DNA from: Candidatus Competibacter denitrificans Run_A_D11
GTDB lineage: Bacteria; Pseudomonadota; Gammaproteobacteria; Competibacterales; Competibacteraceae
DNA: 64,000 bases
Direction: 5' to 3'
NCBI RefSeq assembly: GCF_001051235.1
Contig: NZ_CBTJ020000020.1
Coordinates: 248,001 to 312,000 of the forward strand
Part shown: positions 1-7,619 of the stretch, in pieces
How the letters are laid out: the number at the start of each line of letters is the position of its first letter
Numbering within the stretch: position 1 is the first letter of the stretch
Program-made: the position numbers and the translations under genes
The notes under the pieces: model-generated
What the model was told of the DNA's origin: nothing
The model's database searches: none
What the model saw: the letters and a program-made list of their open reading frames with translations, nothing else

Positions 1-1
1 A

Positions 2-1414
2 GATTTGTTTATCGCGCAGTCTGGTTTGGTGGCGTTGAACAACGGCCCGGCGCCTAATCATTACGCTACGTTCGTGCCTGAGCAAACCGAGTATCGTTTG
101 GCGGATGGCCAGGATACGCTACCGGTGCGGCTAACCTGGTCGGACCCTGCCGGCCTCAAGGTGGTCAAGACCTATACATTTCACCGGGGCAGCTTTCTGA
201 TCGAATTGAATCAGCGAGTCGAGAACGGTAGCCCCAACGAGTGGCAAGGTGGTCAGTATCGGCAGTTTCAGCGCACGCCGCCGAAAGCTGTTAGCAGCTA
301 TTTTGGCAGTGGCGTGGTGACCTACACCGGGGCTGTGATTTCCACGCCACAACAGCGCTATGAAAAAATTGCCTTCGATCAGATTACCAAGCAAGAGCTG
401 AATCAGCCGGTCAAGGACGGCTGGGTTGCCATGATCCAGCATTATTTTTTGGGTGCGTGGGTTCCCAATCCTGGGGAAACCGAAGATTTTTATACCAAAT
501 CGGTTGGTGGCAATCGCTATTTAGTGGGAATGCGCGGTGCCATGCAGACGGTACCGCCCGGTGCGACCGGCGATTTTCACACGCGCTTGTATGTCGGGCC
601 AAAGCTGCCAGATGTGTTGGAAAAAGTGGCCCTTAACCTGCAACTGACCGTTGATTACGGTGTGCTGACTATCATCGCCGAGCCGCTGTTTTGGTTGCTA
701 AAAGCGATTCACTGGGTCGTTGGCAACTGGGGCTGGGCCATCATTTTCCTCACGATTCTGATCAAGTTGGCGTTTTACAAGCTTTCCGAGACTAGCTACC
801 GTTCCATGGCGAATATGCGGCGACTGGCGCCGGAATTGAGCCGGCTTAAGGAACTGTACGGCGACGACAAGCAGAAAATGAATGAAGCGATGATGGGGCT
901 GTACAAGAAGGAAAAGGTAAACCCGCTCGGCGGATGCTTACCGATCCTGGTACAGATTCCCGTCTTTATTGCACTCTATTGGGTATTGGTAGAGAGCGTG
1001 CAGTTGCGCCAGGCGCCGTTCATGCTCTGGATCAAGGACATGTCGATTCCTGACCCGTACTACGTGCTGCCGCTGATCATGGGTGTGACGATGTTCATTC
1101 AGCAAAAGCTGAGTCCGGCTCCACCCGATCCGGTGCAAGCCAAGGTGATGATGGCCTTGCCGGTGGTGTTTACCTTCATGTTTTTGTGGTTCCCGGCCGG
1201 CTTGGTGCTGTATTGGGTGGTCAACAATATGCTGTCCATCGCCCAGCAGTGGGTTATCACCAAGCGAGTGGAGTCTGGAGCCGACGCTGCTGCGCTGAAA
1301 GCCAAAGAAAAAGCCGGAATCAGCTCCGGGTTAGGCGAACAAGCTAAGAAGCTGATCTCTCTAGCGAAGCAAGCCTTGCCGGAGCAGAAAACTCCAAATA
1401 AGCGCAAGAAATAA
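2..1414 (+). CDS. yidC: membrane protein insertase YidC (5' end outside window)
   Basis: This inner-membrane insertase works with or without SecYEG to fold and insert membrane proteins. The reading frame is open from base 2, so the N-terminal membrane segment and part of the periplasmic domain lie upstream; the TTG at base 5 is not a real start. About 210 residues of the periplasmic beta-rich domain are visible. The conserved core follows: a long hydrophobic stretch (TIIAEPLFWLLKAI... WAIIFLTILIKL), a positively charged cytoplasmic loop (SMANMRRLAPELSRLKELYGD), the NPLGGCLPILVQIPVFIALYW helix and two further helices ending in VLYWVVNNMLSI. The tail is Lys/Arg-rich (NKRKK), as in proteobacterial YidC. 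mnmE follows by about 100 bp, the usual order near oriC. Family identity is secure. Confidence 0.97.
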   Translation, partial: DLFIAQSGLVALNNGPAPNHYATFVPEQTEYRLADGQDTLPVRLTWSDPAGLKVVKTYTFHRGSFLIELNQRVENGSPNEWQGGQYRQFQRTPPKAVSSYFGSGVVTYTGAVISTPQQRYEKIAFDQITKQELNQPVKDGWVAMIQHYFLGAWVPNPGETEDFYTKSVGGNRYLVGMRGAMQTVPPGATGDFHTRLYVGPKLPDVLEKVALNLQLTVDYGVLTIIAEPLFWLLKAIHWVVGNWGWAIIFLTILIKLAFYKLSETSYRSMANMRRLAPELSRLKELYGDDKQKMNEAMMGLYKKEKVNPLGGCLPILVQIPVFIALYWVLVESVQLRQAPFMLWIKDMSIPDPYYVLPLIMGVTMFIQQKLSPAPPDPVQAKVMMALPVVFTFMFLWFPAGLVLYWVVNNMLSIAQQWVITKRVESGADAAALKAKEKAGISSGLGEQAKKLISLAKQALPEQKTPNKRKK

Positions 1415-1424
1415 TCTGCTCTTC

Positions 1425-1444
1425 CCCTCCCCGTCTGGGGAGGG
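1425..1444. terminator. GC-rich stem-loop after yidC
   Basis: A perfect 8-bp stem (ccctcccc / ggggaggg, loop gtct) begins 10 bases after the yidC stop. No T-run follows, so it is not a classic intrinsic terminator. It may slow or attenuate read-through into mnmE, or protect the yidC mRNA end. Confidence 0.4.
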
Positions 1445-1480
1445 TGGTTGCTGAATCATTCTCTAGTCACTTTCGAATTC

Positions 1481-1504
1481 CTCCTCCTCGCAGATGAGGA
1501 GGAG
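1481..1504 (+). promoter_or_regulatory. hairpin sequestering the mnmE ribosome binding site
   Basis: A perfect 9-bp inverted repeat (ctcctcctc at 1481-1489, gaggaggag at 1496-1504, loop gcagat) has the whole purine-rich Shine-Dalgarno of mnmE as its 3' arm. The start codon is 11 bases downstream. When folded in mRNA it would hide the ribosome binding site. This is seen directly; a regulatory effect is inferred. Confidence 0.55.
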
Positions 1505-1515
1505 CCTTCCGATTT

Positions 1516-2859
1516 ATGACCGATACCATCGCTGCCATCGCCACCCCGCCCGGACAAGGGGGTATCGGTGTCGTGCGCGTATCCGGGCCGTGTAGCACGG
1601 CTATTGCCGAAGCGATCTGTGGTCTGGTGCTAGCCCCTCGGCAGGCGGTTTTGCGCCGCTTCCGCGCCACAGCCGGTGAGATTTTGGATCAAGGAATCGT
1701 CCTGTTTTTTCCTGCGCCACACTCGTTCACTGGCGAGGATGTGGTCGAATTCCAGGGTCACGGTGGGCCGGTCGTGTTGGATTTACTGTTGGCCCGTGTA
1801 TTTGAATTAGGTGCCCGGCCCGCCCGGCCCGGTGAGTTTTCCGAGCGCGCCTTTCTTAACGACAAGCTTGATTTAGCCCAAGCTGAGGCGATTGCTGATC
1901 TAATCGCCAGTGATACCGCTGCGGCTGCGCGGGCCGCGCTCCGTTCTCTGCAAGGTGAATTTTCGCAGCGGGTGAAGGGGTTGGTCGAAAGCTTGGTCAG
2001 CTTGCGGATGTATGTGGAAGCGGCTATCGATTTTCCCGAAGAAGAAATTGATTTTCTGGCCGATGCTGTGATTGTAACCCGTCTGGCGGACTGTCGGGAG
2101 CAACTGGGTATTTTACAAGCTGCGGCTGGTCAGGGCCGTTTATTACGCGACGGGATGACCGTGGTGATCGCGGGTCGGCCAAATGCCGGTAAATCCAGTT
2201 TGCTCAATGATCTGGCTGGACGGGAGACGGCTATTGTCACCGCAGTTCCCGGTACCACGCGCGATGTGCTGCGCGAGCGGATCAGCATTGATGGAATGCC
2301 CTTACATGTGATCGACACGGCTGGCTTGCGCGAGAGCGATGATCTGGTCGAGCAAGAAGGGATTCGTCGCGCCTGGGCGGAAATCGAAACGGCTGACCGC
2401 GTTTTGGTAGTGGTCGATGACCGAATTGGCTTGGCGGCTGAAGAAGCCGCTTTGCGAGAACGCTTGCCGGTTGAGACGCCTTTGACGGTTTTGTATAACA
2501 AAATCGACCTCAGCGGCCGCTCTCCGACAGTTCAAGAAGGATTGTGGGGAACAGAGATTTTCTTATCGGCTAAAACCGGCGCCGGCTTGGATTTGCTACG
2601 AGAGCATCTGAAAGCCTGCATGGGCTATCGTGGCAGTGCGGAAGGCACGTTCATGGCCCGTCGCCGCCATTTGGAGGCTCTGGAAAGGGCAGCCACAGCG
2701 TTGGCACGAGCGGCTGAGCAACTGGAAATATTCCATGCAGGCGAACTGGTCGCTGAGGAATTGCGCGAGGCTCAGAACGCGCTGGCTGAAATTACCGGCG
2801 AGTTTACATCAGAGGATTTGCTTTCGAGGATATTTTCCAGCTTTTGCATTGGAAAATAG
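1516..2859 (+). CDS. mnmE: tRNA uridine-5-carboxymethylaminomethyl modification GTPase MnmE
   Basis: MnmE (TrmE) acts with MnmG to install the (carboxymethyl)aminomethyl group on wobble U34 of certain tRNAs, using a folate one-carbon donor. The 447-residue protein has the usual length: an N-terminal tetrahydrofolate-binding domain starting near [11 protein letters not shown], a helical domain and an inserted G domain. The G motifs are GRPNAGKSS (about residue 220), TTRD, DTAG (about 267) and NKID (about 328). It ends in FCIGK, with the catalytic Cys. ATG 1516 follows gaggaggag at 11-base spacing, but that SD lies in a hairpin. The partner gene mnmG is on the same strand 23.7 kb downstream rather than adjacent. 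Confidence 0.98.
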   Translation: MTDTIAAIATPPGQGGIGVVRVSGPCSTAIAEAICGLVLAPRQAVLRRFRATAGEILDQGIVLFFPAPHSFTGEDVVEFQGHGGPVVLDLLLARVFELGARPARPGEFSERAFLNDKLDLAQAEAIADLIASDTAAAARAALRSLQGEFSQRVKGLVESLVSLRMYVEAAIDFPEEEIDFLADAVIVTRLADCREQLGILQAAAGQGRLLRDGMTVVIAGRPNAGKSSLLNDLAGRETAIVTAVPGTTRDVLRERISIDGMPLHVIDTAGLRESDDLVEQEGIRRAWAEIETADRVLVVVDDRIGLAAEEAALRERLPVETPLTVLYNKIDLSGRSPTVQEGLWGTEIFLSAKTGAGLDLLREHLKACMGYRGSAEGTFMARRRHLEALERAATALARAAEQLEIFHAGELVAEELREAQNALAEITGEFTSEDLLSRIFSSFCIGK

Positions 2860-3047
2860 CAAGACTTACATGCGACTGCTGGATATTTGGCGGCTGCAAC
2901 GCGACGACCTGGGCCGGGATGGCTGAATCTGTTTCGCAAAATTAGAAAGTCGGCGTTGGCGGGGTGGCGGAACGGTCCGCCTTTGTCCGGCGGTGGGGTA
3001 TTCCAGTAGAGTAGCGGCTTTGGCAATTTCGCCCGGAACAACCCCCC

Positions 3048-4502
3048 ATGTTTGAACAAGCCTTCAAGAATATCGACGCCGACCTGCGCAACGAAGCGGG
3101 TTGCACCACCGAACTCGACTACACCGAACAGACTTCCTGGCTGCTGTTCCTCAAGTATCTCGACGGGCTGGAGCAGGACAAGGCGATGGAGGCGGAACTG
3201 GAGGGCAAGCAGTACACCTTCATCCTCGATGCCCCCTACCGCTGGTCATCGTGGGCCGCGCCCAAGGATAAAGACGGCAGGCTCGACCACAACAAGGCCC
3301 AGACCGGCGATGACCTGCGGGAGTTTGTGGATCGCAAGCTGTTCCCCTACCTGCAAGGTTTCAAGCTCAAGGCCACCGGCCCGAACACCATCGAATACAA
3401 GATCGGCGAGATTTTCGGCGAGATCAAGAACAAGATTCAAAGCGGCTACACCCTGCGCGAGATCATCGACCATATCGACGAACTGCGCTTCCGCTCGCAG
3501 GCCGAGAAGCACGAACTCTCGCACCTGTACGAAGCCAAGATCAAGAACATGGGCAACGCCGGGCGCAACGGCGGCGAGTACTACACTCCGCGCCCGCTGA
3601 TCCGGGCGATGGTGCAGGTGGTGCAGCCGAAGGTCGGTGAACGCATCTATGACGGTGCCTGCGGCTCGGCCGGCTTCCTTTGCGAATCCTTCGATTACCT
3701 GCGAGGCCAGGCCGGGCTGACTGCCGGCAATCTTAAGACGCTTCAGGAGCGCACGTTCTACGGCAAGGAGAAGAAGCCGCTGGCCTATGTGATTGCGATC
3801 ATGAACATGATCCTGCACGGCATCGAAGCGCCCAACATCATCCATACCAACACGCTCACCGAGAGCCTCGCTGACATTCAGGACAAGGACCGAATGGACG
3901 TGATCCTCGCCAATCCGCCCTTTGGCGGCGGTGAGCGCAAGGAGGTGCAGCAGAACTTCCCGATCCGCACCGGCGAGACGGCCTTCCTGTTCCTGCAACA
4001 CTTCATCAAGATGCTCAAGGCCGGCGGCCGGGCCAGCGTGGTCATCAAGAACACCTTCCTGTCGAACACCGACAACGCCTCGGTGAGTCTGCGCAAGCTG
4101 CTGCTGGAATCCTGCAACCTGCACACCGTCCTCGATTGCCCCGGCGGCACGTTTCAGGGCGCGGGTGTCAAGACTGTCGTGCTGTTCTTCGAGAAGGGCA
4201 CGCCGACGCGCAAGGTTTGGTTCTACCAGCTCGACCCCGGCCGCAACCTGGGCAAAACTAACCCGCTCAACGACGCCGATCTTGCCGAGTTTGTCGAACT
4301 GCAAAAGACGCAGGCCGATACCGAGAAAAGCTGGAGCGTCGATGCCGCGACGATAGCCACCGTGACCTACGACCTGTCGGTGAAAAACCCGAATGGTGGC
4401 GAAGAAGTCATCCACCGCAGCCCGCAGGCCATCATGGACGAGATCGCCGCGCTGGATGCCGAGAGTGCCGACGTGCTGGCTAATATTAGGGCGTTGCTAT
4501 GA
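3048..4502 (+). CDS. hsdM: type I restriction-modification system methyltransferase subunit HsdM
   Basis: This is the N6-adenine methyltransferase subunit of a type I system; with HsdS it methylates the recognition site, and with HsdR it forms the restricting complex. The 484-residue protein has the helical HsdM_N domain (about 1-130) and then an N6_Mtase domain with GEYYTPR (about 177), the SAM-binding motif YDGACGSAGF (about 201) and the catalytic NPPFGG (about 289). Length and motifs are normal. It is the first gene of a compact operon; its TGA overlaps the next ATG (ATGA). It follows mnmE by 188 bp in which I see no gene. The antisense frame is open for 389 codons, an effect of composition. 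Confidence 0.96.
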   Translation: MFEQAFKNIDADLRNEAGCTTELDYTEQTSWLLFLKYLDGLEQDKAMEAELEGKQYTFILDAPYRWSSWAAPKDKDGRLDHNKAQTGDDLREFVDRKLFPYLQGFKLKATGPNTIEYKIGEIFGEIKNKIQSGYTLREIIDHIDELRFRSQAEKHELSHLYEAKIKNMGNAGRNGGEYYTPRPLIRAMVQVVQPKVGERIYDGACGSAGFLCESFDYLRGQAGLTAGNLKTLQERTFYGKEKKPLAYVIAIMNMILHGIEAPNIIHTNTLTESLADIQDKDRMDVILANPPFGGGERKEVQQNFPIRTGETAFLFLQHFIKMLKAGGRASVVIKNTFLSNTDNASVSLRKLLLESCNLHTVLDCPGGTFQGAGVKTVVLFFEKGTPTRKVWFYQLDPGRNLGKTNPLNDADLAEFVELQKTQADTEKSWSVDAATIATVTYDLSVKNPNGGEEVIHRSPQAIMDEIAALDAESADVLANIRALL

Positions 4503-4503
4503 A
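4495..4503 (+). repeat. left copy of 9-bp direct repeat bounding the GIY-YIG cassette
   Basis: TGCTATGAA occurs here across the hsdM stop / GIY-YIG start, and again at 4881-4889 across the GIY-YIG stop / hsdS start. Removing one copy plus the intervening 377 bases would rejoin hsdM to hsdS with an ATGA overlap. It may be a target-site duplication or partly a coincidence of two ATGA junctions. Confidence 0.5.
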
Positions 4504-4888
4504 ATACCCCGCCGTGTACATACTTGCCAGCCAACGCAACGGCACGCTTTACATCGGTGTGACCTCTGATTTGGTTAAGCGTATTTGGCAACATCGGGAG
4601 GGCCTTGCGGAAGGATTTACCAAGCAATATGGGGTTAAAACCCTAGTGTGGTACGAACAACACGCAACCATGGAAAGCGCCATCAGCAGGGAAAAGGCCA
4701 TGAAAAAATGGCTGCGCAAATGGAAGCTTGCCGCCATCGAAAAAACCAACCCGGATTGGCATGACCTCTGGCCGGAAATTATCGGTGCCGTTCCCCCCGC
4801 CGTCGTTCCCGCGAATGCGGGAACCCAGAATTCAACGGCACTGGATTCCCGCCTACGCGGGAATGACGGAGAGAAGGGGGTGCTATGA
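4499..4888 (+). CDS. GIY-YIG nuclease-domain protein with REP-encoded tail
   Basis: A small single-domain GIY-YIG family protein (129 residues). Seen: YPAVYILAS near the start, then LYIGVTSDLVKRIWQHREG, in which YIG and the downstream Arg and His match the family, and ESAISREKAMKKWLRKWK. The family comprises DNA endonucleases that use a conserved Tyr, Arg and a metal-binding Glu. The domain ends near WHDLWPEI (about residue 95), the usual size of solo members. The remaining 30 or so residues (VVPANAGTQ ... SRLRGNDGEK) are translated from a REP-like palindrome pair, so the tail is probably not functional protein. ATGA overlaps join it to hsdM and hsdS. Such genes are not part of standard hsd operons; an insertion is likely. 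Confidence 0.85.
   Translation: MKYPAVYILASQRNGTLYIGVTSDLVKRIWQHREGLAEGFTKQYGVKTLVWYEQHATMESAISREKAMKKWLRKWKLAAIEKTNPDWHDLWPEIIGAVPPAVVPANAGTQNSTALDSRLRGNDGEKGVL
4799..4870. repeat. REP-like inverted pair (BIME-like)
   Basis: Two 30-base palindromic units face each other: 4799-4828 (core ttcccgcgaatgcgggaa) and 4841-4870 (core ttcccgcctacgcgggaa), matching at 25 of 30 positions when one is reverse-complemented. Each forms its own hairpin and together they form one long hairpin with a 12-base loop. The type (gtcattcccgcg...cgggaatccag) resembles REP/BIME units dispersed in many proteobacteria. It lies inside the 3' end of the GIY-YIG gene, just before the hsdS ribosome binding site. Confidence 0.85.
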
Positions 4889-4889
4889 A
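4881..4889 (+). repeat. right copy of 9-bp direct repeat bounding the GIY-YIG cassette
   Basis: Second TGCTATGAA, identical to 4495-4503. It carries the TGA of the GIY-YIG gene and the ATG of hsdS. A gaaggggg stretch at 4873-4880, next to the REP pair, probably serves as the hsdS ribosome binding site. Confidence 0.5.
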
Positions 4890-6075
4890 GGCAGGGTGGC
4901 AACAGACGACCTTAGGCTCTGTCTCTCAGGTAGGAGCGGGCAATTCCGCCCCACAAGGTACAGCCTTGTTCGCAGACGGTATTTACCCGTTTTTCCGTAC
5001 ATCCGACGCGGGGCGAATTCGCTTTGGTGACATCACCGAGTCAGCGGACTATTTGAACGAAGATGGCATCAAGGGGCTTCATCGTTTTCCGGCAGGAACA
5101 ATTCTTTTTCCAAAGAGTGGTGCTTCAACATTCCTTAATCATCGGGTGATGCTCGGTGTGGATGGTTATGTTTCAAGCCATCTTGCGACCATTGTTGGCG
5201 ATGAGGCGAAGGTTGATCGTCGGTTTCTTCTTTATTTCTTGAGTACGATTTCTGCTCAGGACTTGATCCAAGACCACGCCTATCCTTCTCTCAATCTACC
5301 GTTGATCGCCGGCATTCCGGTGGCGCTACCACCGCTCCCCGAACAGCACCGCATCGTCGCCATCCTCGACGAAGCCTTCGACGGTATCGCCACCGCCAAA
5401 GCCAACGCCGAAAAGAACCTCCAGAACGCCCGCGCTTTGTTTGAAAGCCACCTGCAATCCGTTTTCACGGAGCGGGGTGAGGGGTGGGTGGAGACGAGGC
5501 TGGTTGAAGTTTCGCGGGAGTTCGGGCGCGGCAAATCAAAGTATCGCCCGCGAAATGAACCAAAGCTCTATGGCGGGCCGTATCCATTCATCCAAACCGG
5601 CGACATCAGCAACGCAAACCACTGGCTGACCGAATACGCACAGACTTATAGCGAATTTGGTCTGTCGCAAAGCCGACTTTGGCCAAAGGGTACAGTTTGT
5701 ATCGCTATTGTCGGTGCAACAGTTGGCGAAACGGCCATTGTCGATTTTGAAGCCTGCTTCCCAGACAGCGTCATCGGAATCGTGGTCAATGATCAGCTTG
5801 CCGATAACGAGTATGTGGAGTTTCTGCTCCAATCCTTCAAAGCCTTGCTCAAAGAGAAGGGAAAAGGTACGGCACGCGACAATATCAATCTCGGGACATT
5901 CGAGAACCAAACGTTTCCGTTCCCTTCTCTGAAGAAACAGGAAGAGGTCGCGGCTACATTCAACGCCCTTGCTGCTGAAACCCAACGCCTCGCCTCCCTC
6001 TACCAACAAAAACTCACCGCCCTCGACGACCTGAAGAAATCCCTGCTGCACCAAGCTTTCTCCGGGGTGTTATAG
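4885..6075 (+). CDS. hsdS: type I restriction-modification system specificity subunit HsdS
   Basis: HsdS sets the DNA target of both methylation and restriction. The 396-residue protein shows the expected two target-recognition domains and two conserved helical regions: TRD1 (GWQQTTLGSVSQ ... SLNLPLIAGIPVALPPLPEQ), a central spacer helix (HRIVAILDEAFDGIATAKANAEKNLQNARALF), TRD2 (starting near WVETRLVEVSREF and ending FPSLKKQEEVAA) and a final helix (LASLYQQKLTALDDLKKSLL). The TRD segments between about 4900-5270 and 5480-5900 have lower GC and different codon use than the spacer, typical of exchanged specificity domains. ATG overlaps the preceding stop. Confidence 0.95.
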   Translation: MKAGWQQTTLGSVSQVGAGNSAPQGTALFADGIYPFFRTSDAGRIRFGDITESADYLNEDGIKGLHRFPAGTILFPKSGASTFLNHRVMLGVDGYVSSHLATIVGDEAKVDRRFLLYFLSTISAQDLIQDHAYPSLNLPLIAGIPVALPPLPEQHRIVAILDEAFDGIATAKANAEKNLQNARALFESHLQSVFTERGEGWVETRLVEVSREFGRGKSKYRPRNEPKLYGGPYPFIQTGDISNANHWLTEYAQTYSEFGLSQSRLWPKGTVCIAIVGATVGETAIVDFEACFPDSVIGIVVNDQLADNEYVEFLLQSFKALLKEKGKGTARDNINLGTFENQTFPFPSLKKQEEVAATFNALAAETQRLASLYQQKLTALDDLKKSLLHQAFSGVL

Positions 6076-6087
6076 GATGTCGGCACG

Positions 6088-7503
6088 ATGATCACCCTCG
6101 ACACCCTGACCCATTGGCTCGCCGCACCTGCCGAATCCGAGCATCTGGAATTCAAGGAGGCCAAGCAGCAGTTCGATACGACGAAGCTGCTGCGCTACTG
6201 CGTGGCGCTGGCGAACGAGGGCGGCGGTCATCTGGTACTTGGCGTGTCGGACAAACTGCCGCGCCGCGTTGTGGGGACTCGGTCATTCGCGGCGGCGGCC
6301 GATCTCAACGACATCAAGTCCCGCATTGTCGACAAACTGCGTATCCGGGTGGATGCGGTGGAGCTGATGCACCCCGAAGGCCGGGTACTGGTGTTCGATG
6401 TTCCTTCGCGCCCGGTGGGCCAGCCGCTGGATTTCGATGGGGCCTACCTGATGCGGGCGGGTGAGGACTTGGTGCCGATGACGCCCGATCAACTGCGCCG
6501 CATCTTCGCCGAAGGGCAACCGGACTGGTTTTCGCAAGCGGCCAAACAGGGTGCCAGCGCCGACGAGGTGATCGCGCTGCTTGACACGCAGACCTATTTC
6601 GACCTTTCTCGAATGCCTTATCCAACGACGCGCGAGGGCGTGTTGGCGCGTTTGTCGAGCGAAGGTCTCATTGCGCAGGCGGCGGGCTGGACGATCACGA
6701 ATCTGGCGGCGATCCTGCTGGCCAAGCGACTCGATCTATTTTCTCCGACACTGGCGCGTAAAGCGCCCCGCGTGGTGATTTACGAGGGCGTAGACAAGAC
6801 CCAAACCCGCGAGGACAAACCGGGCAACCGGGGTTACGCGGTGGGGTTCGAGAGTCTCGTCGATTTCGTCCATTCCGCTGCACCGCAGAATCGCAGCATC
6901 GAACAGGTGGTGCGCGAGGAAGTGAAGATGTTCCCGAAGCAGGCGCTGCGTGAGTTGATTGCCAATGCGCTGGTGCATCAGGATTTCCTGGCGACGGGCG
7001 CCTCGGTGATGATCGAGATGTATGCCGACCGGGTGGAAATTTCCAATCCCGGTACGCCGCCCATCAGCGTCGAACGCTTTATCGACGAATACCGCTCCCG
7101 CAACGAGCGGGTGGCTGACCTGATGCGCCGTCTGGGTATCTGCGAGGAGAAGGGCAGCGGCGTGGACAAGGTGGTCAAGGCGGTTGAGGGACATCAACTA
7201 CCTCCACCGGATTTTCGGGTTGGCGAGGTGCGGACGACGGCCATCCTGTTCAGTTACAAGGAGTTCGAGAAGCTGGACAGGAATGAGCGTGTCCGCGCCG
7301 CCTACCAGCATTGCTGTCTGCATTACGTCAGCAACGAGCAGATGACCAACCAGACGCTGCGTGAGCGGTTCGGCCTGCCGGCGAACAAGGCGGAATCGGT
7401 GTCTCGCACAATTCGGGATGCGGTTGAACAGAACAAAATCAAGATTGCCGACCCGGAACAGAGTTCGCTGCGCTATCGCAGCTACATCCCTTACTGGGCT
7501 TGA
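6088..7503 (+). CDS. AlbA_2 (Schlafen-type) DNA-binding / GHKL ATPase-like protein in RM operon
   Basis: A 471-residue protein of the COG2865 type. An N-terminal AlbA_2 domain (about 10-130) carries EHLEFKEAKQQF and ANEGGGHLVLGVSD. The middle holds LLAKRLDLFSP. A C-terminal HATPase_c_4-like region (about 285-390) has ALRELIANALVHQDF, VEISNPGTPP and EKGSGVDKVV. The family is annotated as putative transcriptional regulators or RecG-like helicases, but no helicase motor is visible here. It sits 12 bp after hsdS and before hsdR in the same orientation; such genes are repeatedly found inside type I RM loci. A role in controlling or assisting restriction is plausible but unproven. Confidence 0.85.
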   Translation: MITLDTLTHWLAAPAESEHLEFKEAKQQFDTTKLLRYCVALANEGGGHLVLGVSDKLPRRVVGTRSFAAAADLNDIKSRIVDKLRIRVDAVELMHPEGRVLVFDVPSRPVGQPLDFDGAYLMRAGEDLVPMTPDQLRRIFAEGQPDWFSQAAKQGASADEVIALLDTQTYFDLSRMPYPTTREGVLARLSSEGLIAQAAGWTITNLAAILLAKRLDLFSPTLARKAPRVVIYEGVDKTQTREDKPGNRGYAVGFESLVDFVHSAAPQNRSIEQVVREEVKMFPKQALRELIANALVHQDFLATGASVMIEMYADRVEISNPGTPPISVERFIDEYRSRNERVADLMRRLGICEEKGSGVDKVVKAVEGHQLPPPDFRVGEVRTTAILFSYKEFEKLDRNERVRAAYQHCCLHYVSNEQMTNQTLRERFGLPANKAESVSRTIRDAVEQNKIKIADPEQSSLRYRSYIPYWA

Positions 7504-7508
7504 GTTTG

Positions 7509-7589
7509 TTTAGACGCAAATCGCACACTTGTTCATGCCGCCTGATAACATTATTAAAAAACAACGGGTTGCTTATTTAGACGCAAATC
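7509..7589 (+). repeat. 14-bp direct repeat upstream of hsdR
   Basis: TTTAGACGCAAATC occurs at 7509-7522 and 7576-7589, starts 67 bp apart (about six helical turns), between the AlbA_2 gene and hsdR; a catgcc follows each copy at 7534 and 7590. The interval is AT-rich (ataacattattaaaaaacaa). It could be a paired operator or simply a local duplication. Confidence 0.6.
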
Positions 7590-7619
7590 CATGCCGAGAC
7601 AATGAAGGTTGCCCTGACG

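Noticed and set aside
3246..4415. 389-codon open frame antisense to hsdM
   Set aside because: The sense strand encodes a full HsdM with all motifs; the antisense frame is His/Val/Leu-rich without family features, a GC-rich codon artefact.
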